A stretch of 64,000 nucleotides of DNA from Streptomyces morookaense (GCF_013030945.1 NZ_JABBXF010000014.1:62001-126000); one strand, 5' to 3'; positions 32,811-42,072 are shown, counted from the stretch's first letter. Translations and numbers: made by a program. Notes: generated by a model from the sequence alone, not told the origin.

Positions 32811-34324
32811 CCCGCACCCCCGGCGGCCATGGCCATGACGGGGACGGACTCGGGCCGCTGCCGGGGCAGTTGCTGCACCGGGCGGAGTCCGCCGAGGTCA
32901 CGGTAGATGTCGCGGAAGGCGCTGATGGTCTGGCGGAGGGTGAACTGCTCGACCACGCGCAGCCGGGCGGATTCGCCCATCTTCGCGCGGGTCTCCGGGT
33001 CGCCCAGCAGCTGCAGTGCGGCCTCGGCCATGCTCTCGGGATCGCGCGGCGGTACGACGAGCCCGCTGTCGCCGACGGCCTCGCGGACCCCGCCGACGTC
33101 GGTGGAAACGGTCGCCCGGCCGCAGGACATGGCCTCGATGAGGGTGAAGGGGAAGCCTTCGCTGATGCTGGAGAGCATCACCACGTTGCCTGCCGCGTAG
33201 GCGTCGCGGATGTCGTCGACGCGCCCCTCGAAGGTGACGGAGTCGCCGACGCCCAGGTCGGCGGCGAGCTTCTCGCAGGCGGTGCGGTAACCCTCGCCCC
33301 CGCGCGGGGTACCGCCGAAGAGGCGCAGCCGCGCCTCGGGTATCTCCTGGTGGACCAGGGCGAACGCCCGGATCAGGGTCTCCAGGCCCTTGATGGGGTC
33401 GACGCGCCCGGCCCAGCTGAGCGTCGGTGTCTCCGGCTCCGGCCCGGCGGGCGGGAACGCCGCCGGGTCGACGCCGTTGTAGACGGTGCGGATGCGGTCG
33501 GGCGGCGTGCCGCCGTGCTCCTCCCAGCGCCGGTTGTAGCGGTTGCCCGGGGTGACGAGGGCGGCGCACCGGTAGCTCTCGACGGCGAGCATCCGGAACA
33601 GCCCGAGCATCAGCGCCTTCACGGGCCAGCGGTAGGGCTCGCTGCGGAAGCCCAGGTAGCGCTCGCGCAGATAGATGCCGTGCTCGGTGAGCAGGAACGG
33701 GGTGCCGTACCGGTGGTGGGCGACGAGCCCGGGCACGGCGGCCAGGCCCCCGCTCACCGCATGGGTGATCCCCTCGGCGGGGACCCGTGCGGCGAGCGGG
33801 CGCAGGGCGTGTTCCAGCAGGTCGGTTGCGGTCAGTGCGTCGTACAGGGTGGGGCGGGCGGCGGCCGTTGCGAGACGCGGCCGGTTCCACAGCCGGGCCA
33901 GGAGGCGGGCCGCCGCCTCCCCGCGCAGCGCGGGGAAGAGGGTGCCCTCGGTGGCGTGGTCGGCCAGCCGGTAGAAGGTGCGGGCGAAGTGCTGTTCCTC
34001 ATCGGGGTCGAGCAGGGCCAGCAGGAACTGCTCGTAGCAGGTGAGGAATTCGCGCAGGGCCCGGCCGCGCGGGGCGCGGCCGGCGGGCGGCGGGCCCCAC
34101 AGCGGCAGGGCGTCGACCTCCCGGACGTGCCGGGGCAGCTCCCAGGCGAGCTGCTCCCGGCCGGTTCCGGTGACGGCGATGACCCGGAAGTCGACATCCG
34201 GCATCCCTTGGACCAGTTGGTCGCACCACACGCTCACCCCGCCGTGACTGTGCGGGTAGGTCCCTTCGGTGAGGAGGGTCACCGAAGGGATGTCGGATGC
34301 CCTTGCGGCAGGCGGTCCGTGCAT
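32807..34324 (-). CDS. pelF: PelF-like GT4 glycosyltransferase
   Basis: 505 residues. PelF-type N-terminus TEGTYPHSHGGVSVWCDQLV, then the long insertion to about residue 190, and GT4 motifs LLTEHGIYLRERYLG, IRTVYNGVDPAAF, WAGRVDPIKGLETLIRAFAL and the donor-binding ISEGFPFTLIEAMSCGRA. PelF polymerises UDP-N-acetylhexosamine in the cytoplasm. It starts 66 bp after the deacetylase gene and overlaps the membrane protein by 4 bp. Confidence 0.92.
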   Translation of the reverse strand: MHGPPAARASDIPSVTLLTEGTYPHSHGGVSVWCDQLVQGMPDVDFRVIAVTGTGREQLAWELPRHVREVDALPLWGPPPAGRAPRGRALREFLTCYEQFLLALLDPDEEQHFARTFYRLADHATEGTLFPALRGEAAARLLARLWNRPRLATAAARPTLYDALTATDLLEHALRPLAARVPAEGITHAVSGGLAAVPGLVAHHRYGTPFLLTEHGIYLRERYLGFRSEPYRWPVKALMLGLFRMLAVESYRCAALVTPGNRYNRRWEEHGGTPPDRIRTVYNGVDPAAFPPAGPEPETPTLSWAGRVDPIKGLETLIRAFALVHQEIPEARLRLFGGTPRGGEGYRTACEKLAADLGVGDSVTFEGRVDDIRDAYAAGNVVMLSSISEGFPFTLIEAMSCGRATVSTDVGGVREAVGDSGLVVPPRDPESMAEAALQLLGDPETRAKMGESARLRVVEQFTLRQTISAFRDIYRDLGGLRPVQQLPRQRPESVPVMAMAAGGAG

Positions 34325-34390
34325 GAAAGTCGGTTTCTCCAGGAGACGTCAGGACATGGGCGGAATCTGCACGGAAGTACGGACGCCGGG

Positions 34391-36631
34391 TCAGCGCCGG
34401 GCGGTTGCAGCGGGCCCATAGGGCACCGGGTGACTCACGCCACGCGGCACGGGCAGGGCGGCTGCCGGTGCCTGCACGGGGGCGGCGGCGCCACCGTGCT
34501 TGTGGAGGACGGGAGTTGACCCGGCGGGCAGAGTGAAGTCGAGCGTGCCCTGACCCGCGGCGGGTGCGGCCCAGGCCCAGCGGCTGCCGGCGTAGGCGGC
34601 GCCGAAGGCGGTGCCGCCCTGCAGGGTGCCGTCGGGCAGGGTGGCGAGGGTCTGGACGCCGGCGGGTGCGGTGACGGTGACGGCGTTGCCGATGCGGTAG
34701 GCGGTCACCTTGCCCGCGGCGAGGGCGGCGTTCCAGGCGGCGCGCTTGCTCAGCTCCGTACCGATGTCCCGCATGCGGAGGTTGACGACCGGCGTGTTGT
34801 CGGCGAAGAGCCCGGCGTAGTCGGAGAGGACGTTCTCCAGGACCTTATAGCCGATCCGCTCCTCGGAGAGGTTCGACTGGTGCATGAAGTGCGGCCGCGG
34901 GTCGTTGGCGAGGACGTGGCCCAGCGCGATACGGGTCTCCAGCGGCGTGATGTAGGTGCCGAACCCGGTCTTCACGTCGAGCGGCTTCGGCAGGCAGGTG
35001 GTCACCTTGGAGTTCTCGCAGGTTCCGCTGCCGCCGTCGGACTTCTTGGTGTAGAGCCAGTTGTACTCGTCCGTCTCCTCCTGCGCCGTACCCGCGTTGT
35101 AGAAGACGTTCATGGGGTAGCGGGGCACGGTGAGGGCGGGGCCCACCAGGCGCTGCTGGGGTTCGCGCGAGGTGTCGCTGCCGATCCAGGCGACGCCCGA
35201 CTTGGCCAGCACGGGCCCGAGTTCGGGGTTGTCCTGGGTCTGCTGCGGGAGCATCTTCAGACCGGAGTGCTCACCGGTGATGAGCTCGTCGTTGTCGACG
35301 GCCAGGCCTTCGCGGGCCGCCCAGGCGCGGTTGGTGTTGATCTCGTCGCTGATGTTCCTGCCGCTGACCCACTGGGTCTTCCCCGCGGCGTCGGTGGCGC
35401 ACTTCCAGGGCACGACGGTGGTGTTCTGCACGCAGCCCAGGAAGGCGTGCGTGTAGGTGTGGTTGATCCACCGGAAGGACTTCTGGTCGGCGGTGAGCTG
35501 CTGGAGCAGCGGGTCGGGCAGACCGCCGTGCTCCGAGCGGTACTCCACGCTGCCGACCCCGTTGAAGGCGAAGTCCAGGGGGAGGTGGTGGCTCTGCGAC
35601 CACTGCTTGGCGTACTGCGCGTCGGCGGCCGTCATGCGCAGCGCCGGGTGCTCGGGGGTGGGGTTGCCGGGGCAGTCGACGTCGCCGGGCGTGCACTTGA
35701 GCTTGGTGTCCCAGCGGTCGTCGGAGGCGAACATGTCGTCGACGTGCACGGCGAAGTAGTTGCGTGAGGCGCCCAGGTGGACGCCCTGGGTCAGCCACTC
35801 GACGATGCCGCGGGACACCAGCCGGTACTGCGCCTGGTACTGGTTGGCGACGAAGGTGACGACCAGCTCGCTGCGCCCGTCGTGGTTGTACTGGCCGATC
35901 AGCGACCCGCGCCCGGTGCCGCCGGGGATCGGGGCGTCGAGCAGGGTGGTGTAGCTCGCGCCGTCGGGCTGCTGGGCGAGCGGCGTGGAAATGTACCCGT
36001 AACTCTCGTTGACGTTCGGGTCGTTGTCCTCGAACGGAACGTTTTTCCTGAGGTAGCCGAAGGAGCCGGTGGCTCCCGCCGGGGTGACCTGGGCGGTCTT
36101 GCCGTCCAGGGTGCCCGCGTAGCCGGAGTCCGCAGGAACGTTCAGGCCGACGGCCGGACGGGCGTAGGTGTAGGCGTCGACCTGGCGGATGCCGAATCGT
36201 TTCTCGTAGCCGGCCAGCGCGGCCATCTCGGCCGAGCTGCCGCCGAAGGGGTTGTCGTCGGGCAGCACGATGCCCTGGTACTTGGCGCGCGCCCGCCCGT
36301 CCACGGTGTCGGCGAGGAAGGCGTCGTCGATCTTCTGCCGCGCGGGGTCGGTGAGATCGACCCTGGTGTACGGGGTGCCTGCGGCGTCCAGCGTGCTGCG
36401 GATGGCTTCGACGGACGGGCCGCCGTCGTCGACGACCAGCACCTTCAGGTCGATGCGGGGTGCGGTGTCGGCGGCGGTGCGGGTACCGGTGCCGACCGCG
36501 TGGGCGGTACCGGCCGGGAGGGCCATGCCCATACCCATGCCCATGCTCAGCAGGACGGAAGCCGCCCCCGTCACGACCGGCCGCGCACCGCGTCTGCTGT
36601 CCGTTTTGCCGACCGTTCTTCTCGTTCTCAT
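34391..36631 (-). CDS. Secreted PelA/Agd3-like polysaccharide deacetylase (CE18-type)
   Basis: 746 residues from the ATG at 36631 (GGGGGGAG upstream). A signal peptide with MGMGMGMALPAGTAHA is followed by a Rossmann-like domain (LKVLVVDDGGPSVEAIRSTL) comparable to the reductase-like domain of PelA. The deacetylase domain has the metal-binding Asp in YFAVHVDDMFASDDRWD and the HxxxH in WINHTYTHAFLGC. The last ~110 residues are a beta sandwich (AYRIGNAVTVTAPAGVQTLA). The GH114 domain of PelA is absent and encoded separately, as in Gram-positive pel loci. It is the first gene of the operon. Expected role: partial N-deacetylation of the exported polymer outside the cell. Confidence 0.85.
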   Translation of the reverse strand: MRTRRTVGKTDSRRGARPVVTGAASVLLSMGMGMGMALPAGTAHAVGTGTRTAADTAPRIDLKVLVVDDGGPSVEAIRSTLDAAGTPYTRVDLTDPARQKIDDAFLADTVDGRARAKYQGIVLPDDNPFGGSSAEMAALAGYEKRFGIRQVDAYTYARPAVGLNVPADSGYAGTLDGKTAQVTPAGATGSFGYLRKNVPFEDNDPNVNESYGYISTPLAQQPDGASYTTLLDAPIPGGTGRGSLIGQYNHDGRSELVVTFVANQYQAQYRLVSRGIVEWLTQGVHLGASRNYFAVHVDDMFASDDRWDTKLKCTPGDVDCPGNPTPEHPALRMTAADAQYAKQWSQSHHLPLDFAFNGVGSVEYRSEHGGLPDPLLQQLTADQKSFRWINHTYTHAFLGCVQNTTVVPWKCATDAAGKTQWVSGRNISDEINTNRAWAAREGLAVDNDELITGEHSGLKMLPQQTQDNPELGPVLAKSGVAWIGSDTSREPQQRLVGPALTVPRYPMNVFYNAGTAQEETDEYNWLYTKKSDGGSGTCENSKVTTCLPKPLDVKTGFGTYITPLETRIALGHVLANDPRPHFMHQSNLSEERIGYKVLENVLSDYAGLFADNTPVVNLRMRDIGTELSKRAAWNAALAAGKVTAYRIGNAVTVTAPAGVQTLATLPDGTLQGGTAFGAAYAGSRWAWAAPAAGQGTLDFTLPAGSTPVLHKHGGAAAPVQAPAAALPVPRGVSHPVPYGPAATARR

Positions 36632-37487
36632 GACGTCAACTCCCCCCGGGACGCAGGTCACGCATGGGGTGCGCAGCCTCTTCGTCCAGGACAAGTGCGG
36701 GCAGCACCGGGCGCGTTCCCCGGATGCGCACGCACAGCGAATGATCCCCACCATTCGGCCCCGCATCAGCCGGACTCCCCATACCGGCTGCGCCCGCTCC
36801 TGCCCTGACACGGAAGCGGACGCCGAGTGCCCGGATCCGGGCCGCGCGGGCGGAGCCAAAGCCGCGCGGCGTCGATGCGGAGCCGGGGCGCGGCCGCGCC
36901 CCGGGTTCGGGAAGCTCGGCCTCCCGACCGCTCAGCCATATAGTGCGCCATGCCCGGAGGCCACGCGGGGCTCACTGGACAGGTCTCCGGATCCGTTCAT
37001 GAATCCCTGGCCTGTTTTCGCTGTAACCTCTCGCGGCTCTTTGCCGTCCGCGCTTCGCGCGGGTGTCCGGTCATCGCCAGGGTGACCTGTGCCGACATTG
37101 GTATACAACACCTCTGGACCACCTCTGCCGGAACCGCGTCGCACCTGCCCTTCCCGTATCCGGCGGCCCCGAGATCGGCCTGATGCGAGCTGTCCAATAT
37201 GCCTGTTGCGCAACGCATATGGCGAGAGCACCTGGCATCTGCCGTTACCGGCGGGCGAATTGGGGGCGCACGAAGACCGGACCGGTCATCCTGGTTCCGC
37301 GGGCCCCATGCGAACCGGACGACTCCGAGGGGCGGTTGAGTTCTGCTGCGGCGGCTCTTGACCGAAAGTCAGGGGGCATGGACGGTGGATGGCGCGAATT
37401 GTCATGAGCACAACGCGACTTATGGAACGTGGCTCATGGCATGTCGCCGCTCCCACCCCCCCCCATCCGTCATTCCGGAGGAGCCAC
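36632..37487. other. Long intergenic region between the exopolysaccharide operon and a secreted protein gene
   Basis: 856 bp with no convincing gene; small frames on both strands lack family features and normal codon use. Parts are less GC-rich than the surroundings. It must hold the promoter of the exopolysaccharide operon (leftward) and that of the gene at 37488 (rightward). Features seen: a palindrome-like TTGGTATACAA near 37108, a short inverted repeat CGCGCTTCGCGCG near 37048-37060, and nine consecutive C residues at 37456-37464. These may be regulatory, but nothing can be assigned. Confidence 0.6.
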
Positions 37488-38420
37488 GTGAAGAGACGCC
37501 GCACGCCCCTTGCCGTCGGCCTGGCCGCTCTGGCCGTCCTGGTCGCCACGCTGGGCGCCGCTCCGGCGGCGCATCGCCACGAAGGCGGCGCCGCCCCCTC
37601 GCCGGACGCGCCCCACCGCGGGGTCGTCACCGCCGCGCACGCGCCAGGCCACTCCCCCGGCCGCGACCGCGCGGCCCGTACGTTCACCGAAGGCCGCCGG
37701 GAGCGCGGCGCCGCCGCCTGGACGCACCGACCGGGGATCGCCGCGGACCTGACCCACAACTGGTGGGGCGTCTTCCCCCGGCCCGGGACGCACGACGGCA
37801 TCACGGCCACCCACTCCGTGGACCCGTCCTACAGGGTCTCGGCCTCCGACAACTTCACGTACGCGCCCACGACCAAGGCGCAGAACTCCTGCATGGAGGT
37901 CGTCACCGCGTACTCGAACACCGGCAACGAGATCTGGGCCTGGGACTGGTGCAGCGATCCCGGCGGCCCGGCGAAGGTGCTCGCGATCGACGCGGACTTC
38001 CTGGCGAAGTACACGACGACGATCGGCGGTGGCCGCTCGGTCTACAGCGTGCAGCTGGTCCAGGACGACGCCGGTTCCAACGGCTGGTCGTCGTACCTCT
38101 ACAACTACCGGACGGCGGCCTGGGAACTGCTCTTCCGGCAGTCCGGGCAGGACCGGAGCGGGCTGGACCACGGCTGGGACATGTTCGAGATCTACGCGAG
38201 CGTCAACCCTGCGACGGGGACGGGCTATTACTGCACGGAGGCGGCGAACACGGTCTTCGACAGCTCGTCGATACAGCTGCGGAACGGGGGCGCATGGAAG
38301 GCGGCGAGCCCGGCGGACTCGCCGTGGACGGAGCCGAATCCTGACGGCGCCGCGTTCCTGTGCCCGGGGCTGAGGTTCGTGCAGGCGGGGGCGAACGATC
38401 ACTGGACGGTGCGGCAGTAG
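37488..38420 (+). CDS. Secreted protein of unknown family
   Basis: 310 residues from the GTG at 37488, which has GGAGGAG 5-6 bp upstream; this rules out the longer ATG reading. The signal peptide is KRRRTPLAVGLAALAVLVAT. The mature part has four cysteines (NSCMEVV, WDWCSDP, GYYCTEA, FLCPGL) and is rich in aromatic residues (NWWGVFPRPGTHDG, WSSYLYNYRTAAWELLF, YYCTEAANTVFDSSSIQL), which suggests a beta-sandwich or carbohydrate-binding fold. No known catalytic motif. It is divergent from the exopolysaccharide operon. Confidence 0.8.
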   Translation: MKRRRTPLAVGLAALAVLVATLGAAPAAHRHEGGAAPSPDAPHRGVVTAAHAPGHSPGRDRAARTFTEGRRERGAAAWTHRPGIAADLTHNWWGVFPRPGTHDGITATHSVDPSYRVSASDNFTYAPTTKAQNSCMEVVTAYSNTGNEIWAWDWCSDPGGPAKVLAIDADFLAKYTTTIGGGRSVYSVQLVQDDAGSNGWSSYLYNYRTAAWELLFRQSGQDRSGLDHGWDMFEIYASVNPATGTGYYCTEAANTVFDSSSIQLRNGGAWKAASPADSPWTEPNPDGAAFLCPGLRFVQAGANDHWTVRQ

Positions 38421-38433
38421 CTGCGCAGGCGCG

Positions 38434-38463
38434 CCGGCCCCCGCCGGAGGTGGCGGGGGCCGG
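38434..38463 (+). terminator. Rho-independent terminator (12-bp stem)
   Basis: CCGGCCCCCGCC and GGCGGGGGCCGG pair perfectly around GGAGGT, 14 bp after the stop of the secreted protein gene. The following 260 bp to 38723 hold no gene that can be supported. Confidence 0.8.
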
Positions 38464-38723
38464 TGTCTTCGGCATGCGCGGGGCGCCGAGTCATGGCGGC
38501 GGGGCCGCACCGGCCACCCGCCGGTCGACGTGGCCATGCGACAACTGCGCCGGAACTGGCGGACGTGGGGGCCCGTCGTGCACGAGCCCTGGAAACTGCC
38601 CGCACAGGAGCGAGCACCGACCGGCTATGGCGAAAGTCCGCCGCCGTTCATCGGTCTTCACCCGCTCAGCCGCCCGCAGGGCACCCCTGGCCACGCCCGC
38701 ATACGCTTGGCCGAGGAGGAGCC

Positions 38724-40283
38724 ATGGAAACGACGGCGGACCGGCCCCTGTGCCTGGTGACCGGGGCCAGCGGCTACATCGGCGGACGGCTCGTGCCCGA
38801 ACTGCTGGCCGCCGGGTACCGGGTGCGCTGCCTGGCCCGCTCCCCCGGAAAACTGCGCGACCACCCCTGGGCGGACCGGGTGGAGGTCGTGGGCGGGGAC
38901 GTCACCGACCCCGCCGCGGTCGGTGACGCGATGCGGGACGTCGCCGTCGCGTACTACCTCGTCCACGCTCTCGGCACCGGACGCGGCTTCGAGGACACCG
39001 ACCGTGAAAGCGCCCGTGTCTTCGGCTCGCAGGCCGCCGGCGCGGGCGTGCGCCGTATCGTCTACCTCGGCGGGCTGACCCCGGCAGGCGTGCCCGAGCA
39101 GGAACTGTCACCTCATCTGCGCTCCCGCTCCGAGGTCGGGCGCGTGCTGCTGGCGAGCGGGGTGCCCACGACGGTCCTGCGCGCCGCCGTGATCATCGGC
39201 TCGGGCTCGGCGTCCTTCGAGATGCTGCGCTATCTGACCGAGCGGCTGCCGGTGATGATCACGCCGAGCTGGGTACGCATGCGCATCCAGCCGATAGCGA
39301 TCCGGGACGTGCTGCGCCTGCTGGTGGGCAGCGCCCGGATGCCCGCCGATGTCAACCGCGCCTTCGACATCGGCGGGCCCGACGTACTGACCTACCGGGA
39401 CATGATGCTGCGCTACGCGGCCGTCGCCGGGCTGCCCCGGCGCCTGATCCTGCCGGTGCCGGTGCTCACTCCGCGCCTGTCCAGCTACTGGGTCGGCCTG
39501 GTCACACCGGTCCCCGCCTCCATCGCCCGGCCGCTGACGGAGTCACTGCGGCACGAAGTGGTGTGCCGGGAGAACGACATCACCCGCCACATCCCCGACC
39601 CGCCCGGCCATCCCATCGGCTTCGACGAGGCGGTACGCCTCGCGCTCCAGCGCGTGCGGGACGCCGACGTCGCCACCCGCTGGTCCTCCGCCTCGGTACC
39701 CGGCGCCCCCAGCGACCCCCTGCCCACCGACCCCGACTGGGCGGGCGGAAGCCTCTACACCGACCTGCGCGAACGCCCGGTCGACACCCCGCCCGAGGCG
39801 CTGTGGCGGGTGATCGAGGGCGTCGGCGGGGAGAACGGCTGGTATTCCTTCCCCCTGGCCTGGTCCCTGCGGGGCCTCGCCGACCGGCTGGTGGGCGGCG
39901 TGGGGCTGCGCCGCGGGCGCCGGGACGCGCACCGGCTGCGCGTGGGCGACTCGGTCGACTTCTGGCGGGTCGAGGAGATCGAGCCCGGCCGATTGCTGCG
40001 GCTGCGCGCGGAAATGCGGCTGCCCGGACTGGCCTGGCTGGAAATGCGCGCCTGCACGGACGACACAGGCCGCACCCACTACCGCCAGCGCGCCCTGTTC
40101 CACCCCCACGGCCTGCTCGGCCACGCCTACTGGTGGAGCGTCTCTCCTTTCCACGCCGTCGTCTTCGGCGGCATGGCCCGCAACATCGCCCGCACGGCCG
40201 AGCGGGCGGACGGCAACGGCCGCGGAACGGGGGCGCCTTCACCCGGCCACGCGAGCGCGCCGGCGGCCCGGCAACCCGAATGA
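38724..40283 (+). CDS. SDR-DUF2867 fusion protein
   Basis: 519 residues from the ATG at 38724 (GAGGAGGAGCC upstream). The N-terminal ~330 residues are an atypical SDR (NmrA-like): LVTGASGYIGGRLVPELLAA, VGGDVTDPAAVGDAMRDVAV and YYLVHALGTGRGFEDTDRES. The C-terminal ~170 residues are DUF2867 (WRVIEGVGGENGWYSFPLAW, FWRVEEIEPGRLLRLRAEMR and HYRQRALFHPHGLLGHAYWW). The fusion is common in bacteria and its substrate is unknown. It stands alone. Confidence 0.92.
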   Translation: METTADRPLCLVTGASGYIGGRLVPELLAAGYRVRCLARSPGKLRDHPWADRVEVVGGDVTDPAAVGDAMRDVAVAYYLVHALGTGRGFEDTDRESARVFGSQAAGAGVRRIVYLGGLTPAGVPEQELSPHLRSRSEVGRVLLASGVPTTVLRAAVIIGSGSASFEMLRYLTERLPVMITPSWVRMRIQPIAIRDVLRLLVGSARMPADVNRAFDIGGPDVLTYRDMMLRYAAVAGLPRRLILPVPVLTPRLSSYWVGLVTPVPASIARPLTESLRHEVVCRENDITRHIPDPPGHPIGFDEAVRLALQRVRDADVATRWSSASVPGAPSDPLPTDPDWAGGSLYTDLRERPVDTPPEALWRVIEGVGGENGWYSFPLAWSLRGLADRLVGGVGLRRGRRDAHRLRVGDSVDFWRVEEIEPGRLLRLRAEMRLPGLAWLEMRACTDDTGRTHYRQRALFHPHGLLGHAYWWSVSPFHAVVFGGMARNIARTAERADGNGRGTGAPSPGHASAPAARQPE

Positions 40284-40288
40284 GGTGA

Positions 40289-40403
40289 CCGGCGGATTCC
40301 GCCGGCGCCGTATACATCCCTTTCCGAGGGATGAAAGGGATGCCCTCAACCGGCAACGGCACCCGATTTCAGGCTCGCGCCGCGAAATCGGGTGCCGTTG
40401 CCG
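40289..40403. terminator. Three consecutive hairpins between convergent genes
   Basis: Hairpin 1 at 40289-40305 (CCGGCGG around ATT). Hairpin 2 at 40315-40342 (CATCCCTTTC with GAAAGGGATG). Hairpin 3 at 40351-40403, a perfect 20-bp stem with arms CGGCAACGGCACCCGATTTC and its complement around a 13-nt loop. They lie between the SDR-DUF2867 stop and the convergent DUF805 stop, so they probably terminate transcription from both directions. Confidence 0.8.
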
Positions 40404-40416
40404 CCTGCCGGCCTTT

Positions 40417-40779
40417 CTAGGCGCCGTACGCCGGAAGCTGCTTGGGGCTGAGACCGTATTTGTTGTGGTGCGGCGTGGTGTCCAGGCACATGAAGACCAG
40501 CAGGACGATCCAGCCCACGATCGGAATCAGGCCGAACAGAACCCACCACCCCGAACGATCGGTGTCGTGCAGGCGCCGGACGGTGACGGCGAGCGTGGGG
40601 AGGAGTACGGCCAGGACGTACACCGACCCGATGACGTCGTTCGTACCGAATACGGCGTCGGCGATGGCCAGCACGATGCTGATGACGGAGCTGATCAGGG
40701 TGAACATCCAGTACTCCTGGCGCCGCGCGCGCCCGCTGAACACCGCGTATTTCTTGAGTACGTCCACGTACCAGTGCAC
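40417..40779 (-). CDS. DUF805 membrane protein
   Basis: 120 residues from the GTG at 40779, preceded by GGGAGACCCA. DUF805 features: HWYVDVLKKYAVFSGRARRQ, EYWMFTLISSVISIVLAIAD, VYVLAVLLPTLAVTVRRLHD, TDRSGWWVLFGLIPIVGWIV. Three or four short membrane segments. Function unknown. It is transcribed alone, ending next to three hairpins. Confidence 0.9.
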   Translation of the reverse strand: MHWYVDVLKKYAVFSGRARRQEYWMFTLISSVISIVLAIADAVFGTNDVIGSVYVLAVLLPTLAVTVRRLHDTDRSGWWVLFGLIPIVGWIVLLVFMCLDTTPHHNKYGLSPKQLPAYGA

Positions 40780-40843
40780 TGGGTCTCCCAAAGCCGATGG
40801 GCCCCGGAGGGCCCGTTTTCCACATGTAAAGCTGGGGTAAAAA

Positions 40844-41140
40844 CTACACCATGCCGGAGGGTGCTGCTGCGACGGGGAGAAATCCCAGCATCTTCTCGAG
40901 GTCGGCGGGTGTGCGGTAGTGCACACCGGTCATGCCGAGCGCAATGGCAGTCTCGACGTTCTCCTTGCGGTCGTCCACAAACAGGCACCGGTCGGCGGGA
41001 ATTCCTGCCCGCTCGACTGCGATCTCGTAAATCTCCCGGTCCGGCTTGGCCACGCCCACCCGAGTGCTGCTGACCAGGTGGTCCGCGAGATCCATCAATC
41101 CCAGAGACTCAAGGTCGCGGTCAATCGCTGCCCTCAGCTC
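40844..41140 (-). pseudogene. HAD hydrolase remnant (5 prime half missing)
   Basis: An open segment of 98 residues encodes only the C-terminal half of a HAD-like hydrolase: STRVGVAKPDREIYEIAVER, AGIPADRCLFVDDRKENVET and AIALGMTGVHYRTPADLEK. The N-terminal DxD nucleophile region is absent, and upstream of the remnant the sequence is the end of the phosphotransferase gene in another frame. The junction falls at about 41134-41140, right at the phosphotransferase stop. This looks like a deletion that removed the start of the HAD gene. Confidence 0.8.
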
Positions 41141-42072
41141 TCCTCCAGCACCGCCCGGATCACATACCGTGCGTTGCACGCCATCGCCGGGTTCGACCTC
41201 CGGTAGTACGGCAACGCGATCAGCGCCTGCGAGAGCGTCCGCCCCCGGCCGCGCCGCCACGTCGCGTCGTCCACGCCGAGCGCCTCGCGGAAGATGTCCC
41301 GCGCACGGGCGGGGAGCAGGTTCCATGCCGGGAAGAGGTCGCAGGCCGGGTCGCCTATCCCCGTACACCCGAAGTCGATCACGGAGGTCAGCCGACCGTC
41401 GCCGTTCACCAGCAGGTTGCCCGGCATGAGGTCGGCATGCAGCCACACCGGCGGCCCGTCCCGGGCGGGGGCCCGCAGCGCGTCCTCCCAGACGGCGGTC
41501 ACGGCGTCGCAGTCGACGGCCTCCTGCGGGATCCCGCGGAGCTCCTCGATCGCCGCCCGGGTGGCCGCGTCGAGCGAGGCAACCGGCCCACCGCGGTGGG
41601 CCGTCGGCGCCCCCGGCAGGGCGACGCTCCGCATCGCCGTCACGAACCCGGCCAGGTCCCGGGCAAGTTGCCCGGGCGCGCGCAGCGCCCCGGCCTCGGG
41701 GTTCTCCCCCGGCAGCCACCGGTACACGGACCAGGGCCACGGATACCCCTCGCCGGGACGGCCGTCCCCGAGCACCTCGGGGACGGCAACGGGCAGCCGC
41801 GGCGCGAGGCGCGGCAGCCACGCCTGCTCCAGCACCACGTCCCCGGCCCCGCCGGCCACCAACGGCAGCCGTACGACCATGCGGTCGCCCAGCCGGTACA
41901 TGGCGTTCACCGTCCCACCGGACGGCAACCGCTCCACCGCGAGCCCCGCCCACTGCGGGAACTGCGCGGCGATCAGCCGCCGGACGAGGGCGTCGTCGAT
42001 GGGGTGCGTGCCGGGATGCATCGTCATCGGCGTCATCATCGGCTTCTCTTGCCCCGTGCTCATGGACGCCAT
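41134..42072 (-). CDS. Aminoglycoside phosphotransferase (APH) family kinase
   Basis: 312 residues from the ATG at 42072; ATGs at 42063 and 42039 are alternatives and none has a good ribosome binding site. APH kinase motifs: LPSGGTVNAMYRLGDRMVVR (nucleotide loop and Lys region), VWLHADLMPGNLLVNGDG (catalytic Asp), VIDFGCTGIGDPACDLFPAW (metal-binding Asp). Many chromosomal members in Streptomyces are not antibiotic resistance enzymes. The end is intact although the next gene is broken. Confidence 0.9.
   Translation of the reverse strand: MASMSTGQEKPMMTPMTMHPGTHPIDDALVRRLIAAQFPQWAGLAVERLPSGGTVNAMYRLGDRMVVRLPLVAGGAGDVVLEQAWLPRLAPRLPVAVPEVLGDGRPGEGYPWPWSVYRWLPGENPEAGALRAPGQLARDLAGFVTAMRSVALPGAPTAHRGGPVASLDAATRAAIEELRGIPQEAVDCDAVTAVWEDALRAPARDGPPVWLHADLMPGNLLVNGDGRLTSVIDFGCTGIGDPACDLFPAWNLLPARARDIFREALGVDDATWRRGRGRTLSQALIALPYYRRSNPAMACNARYVIRAVLEES

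Noticed and set aside
36932..37407. Short frames on both strands in the long intergenic region
   Set aside because: No family features, no good ribosome binding sites and abnormal codon use; reported as intergenic instead.
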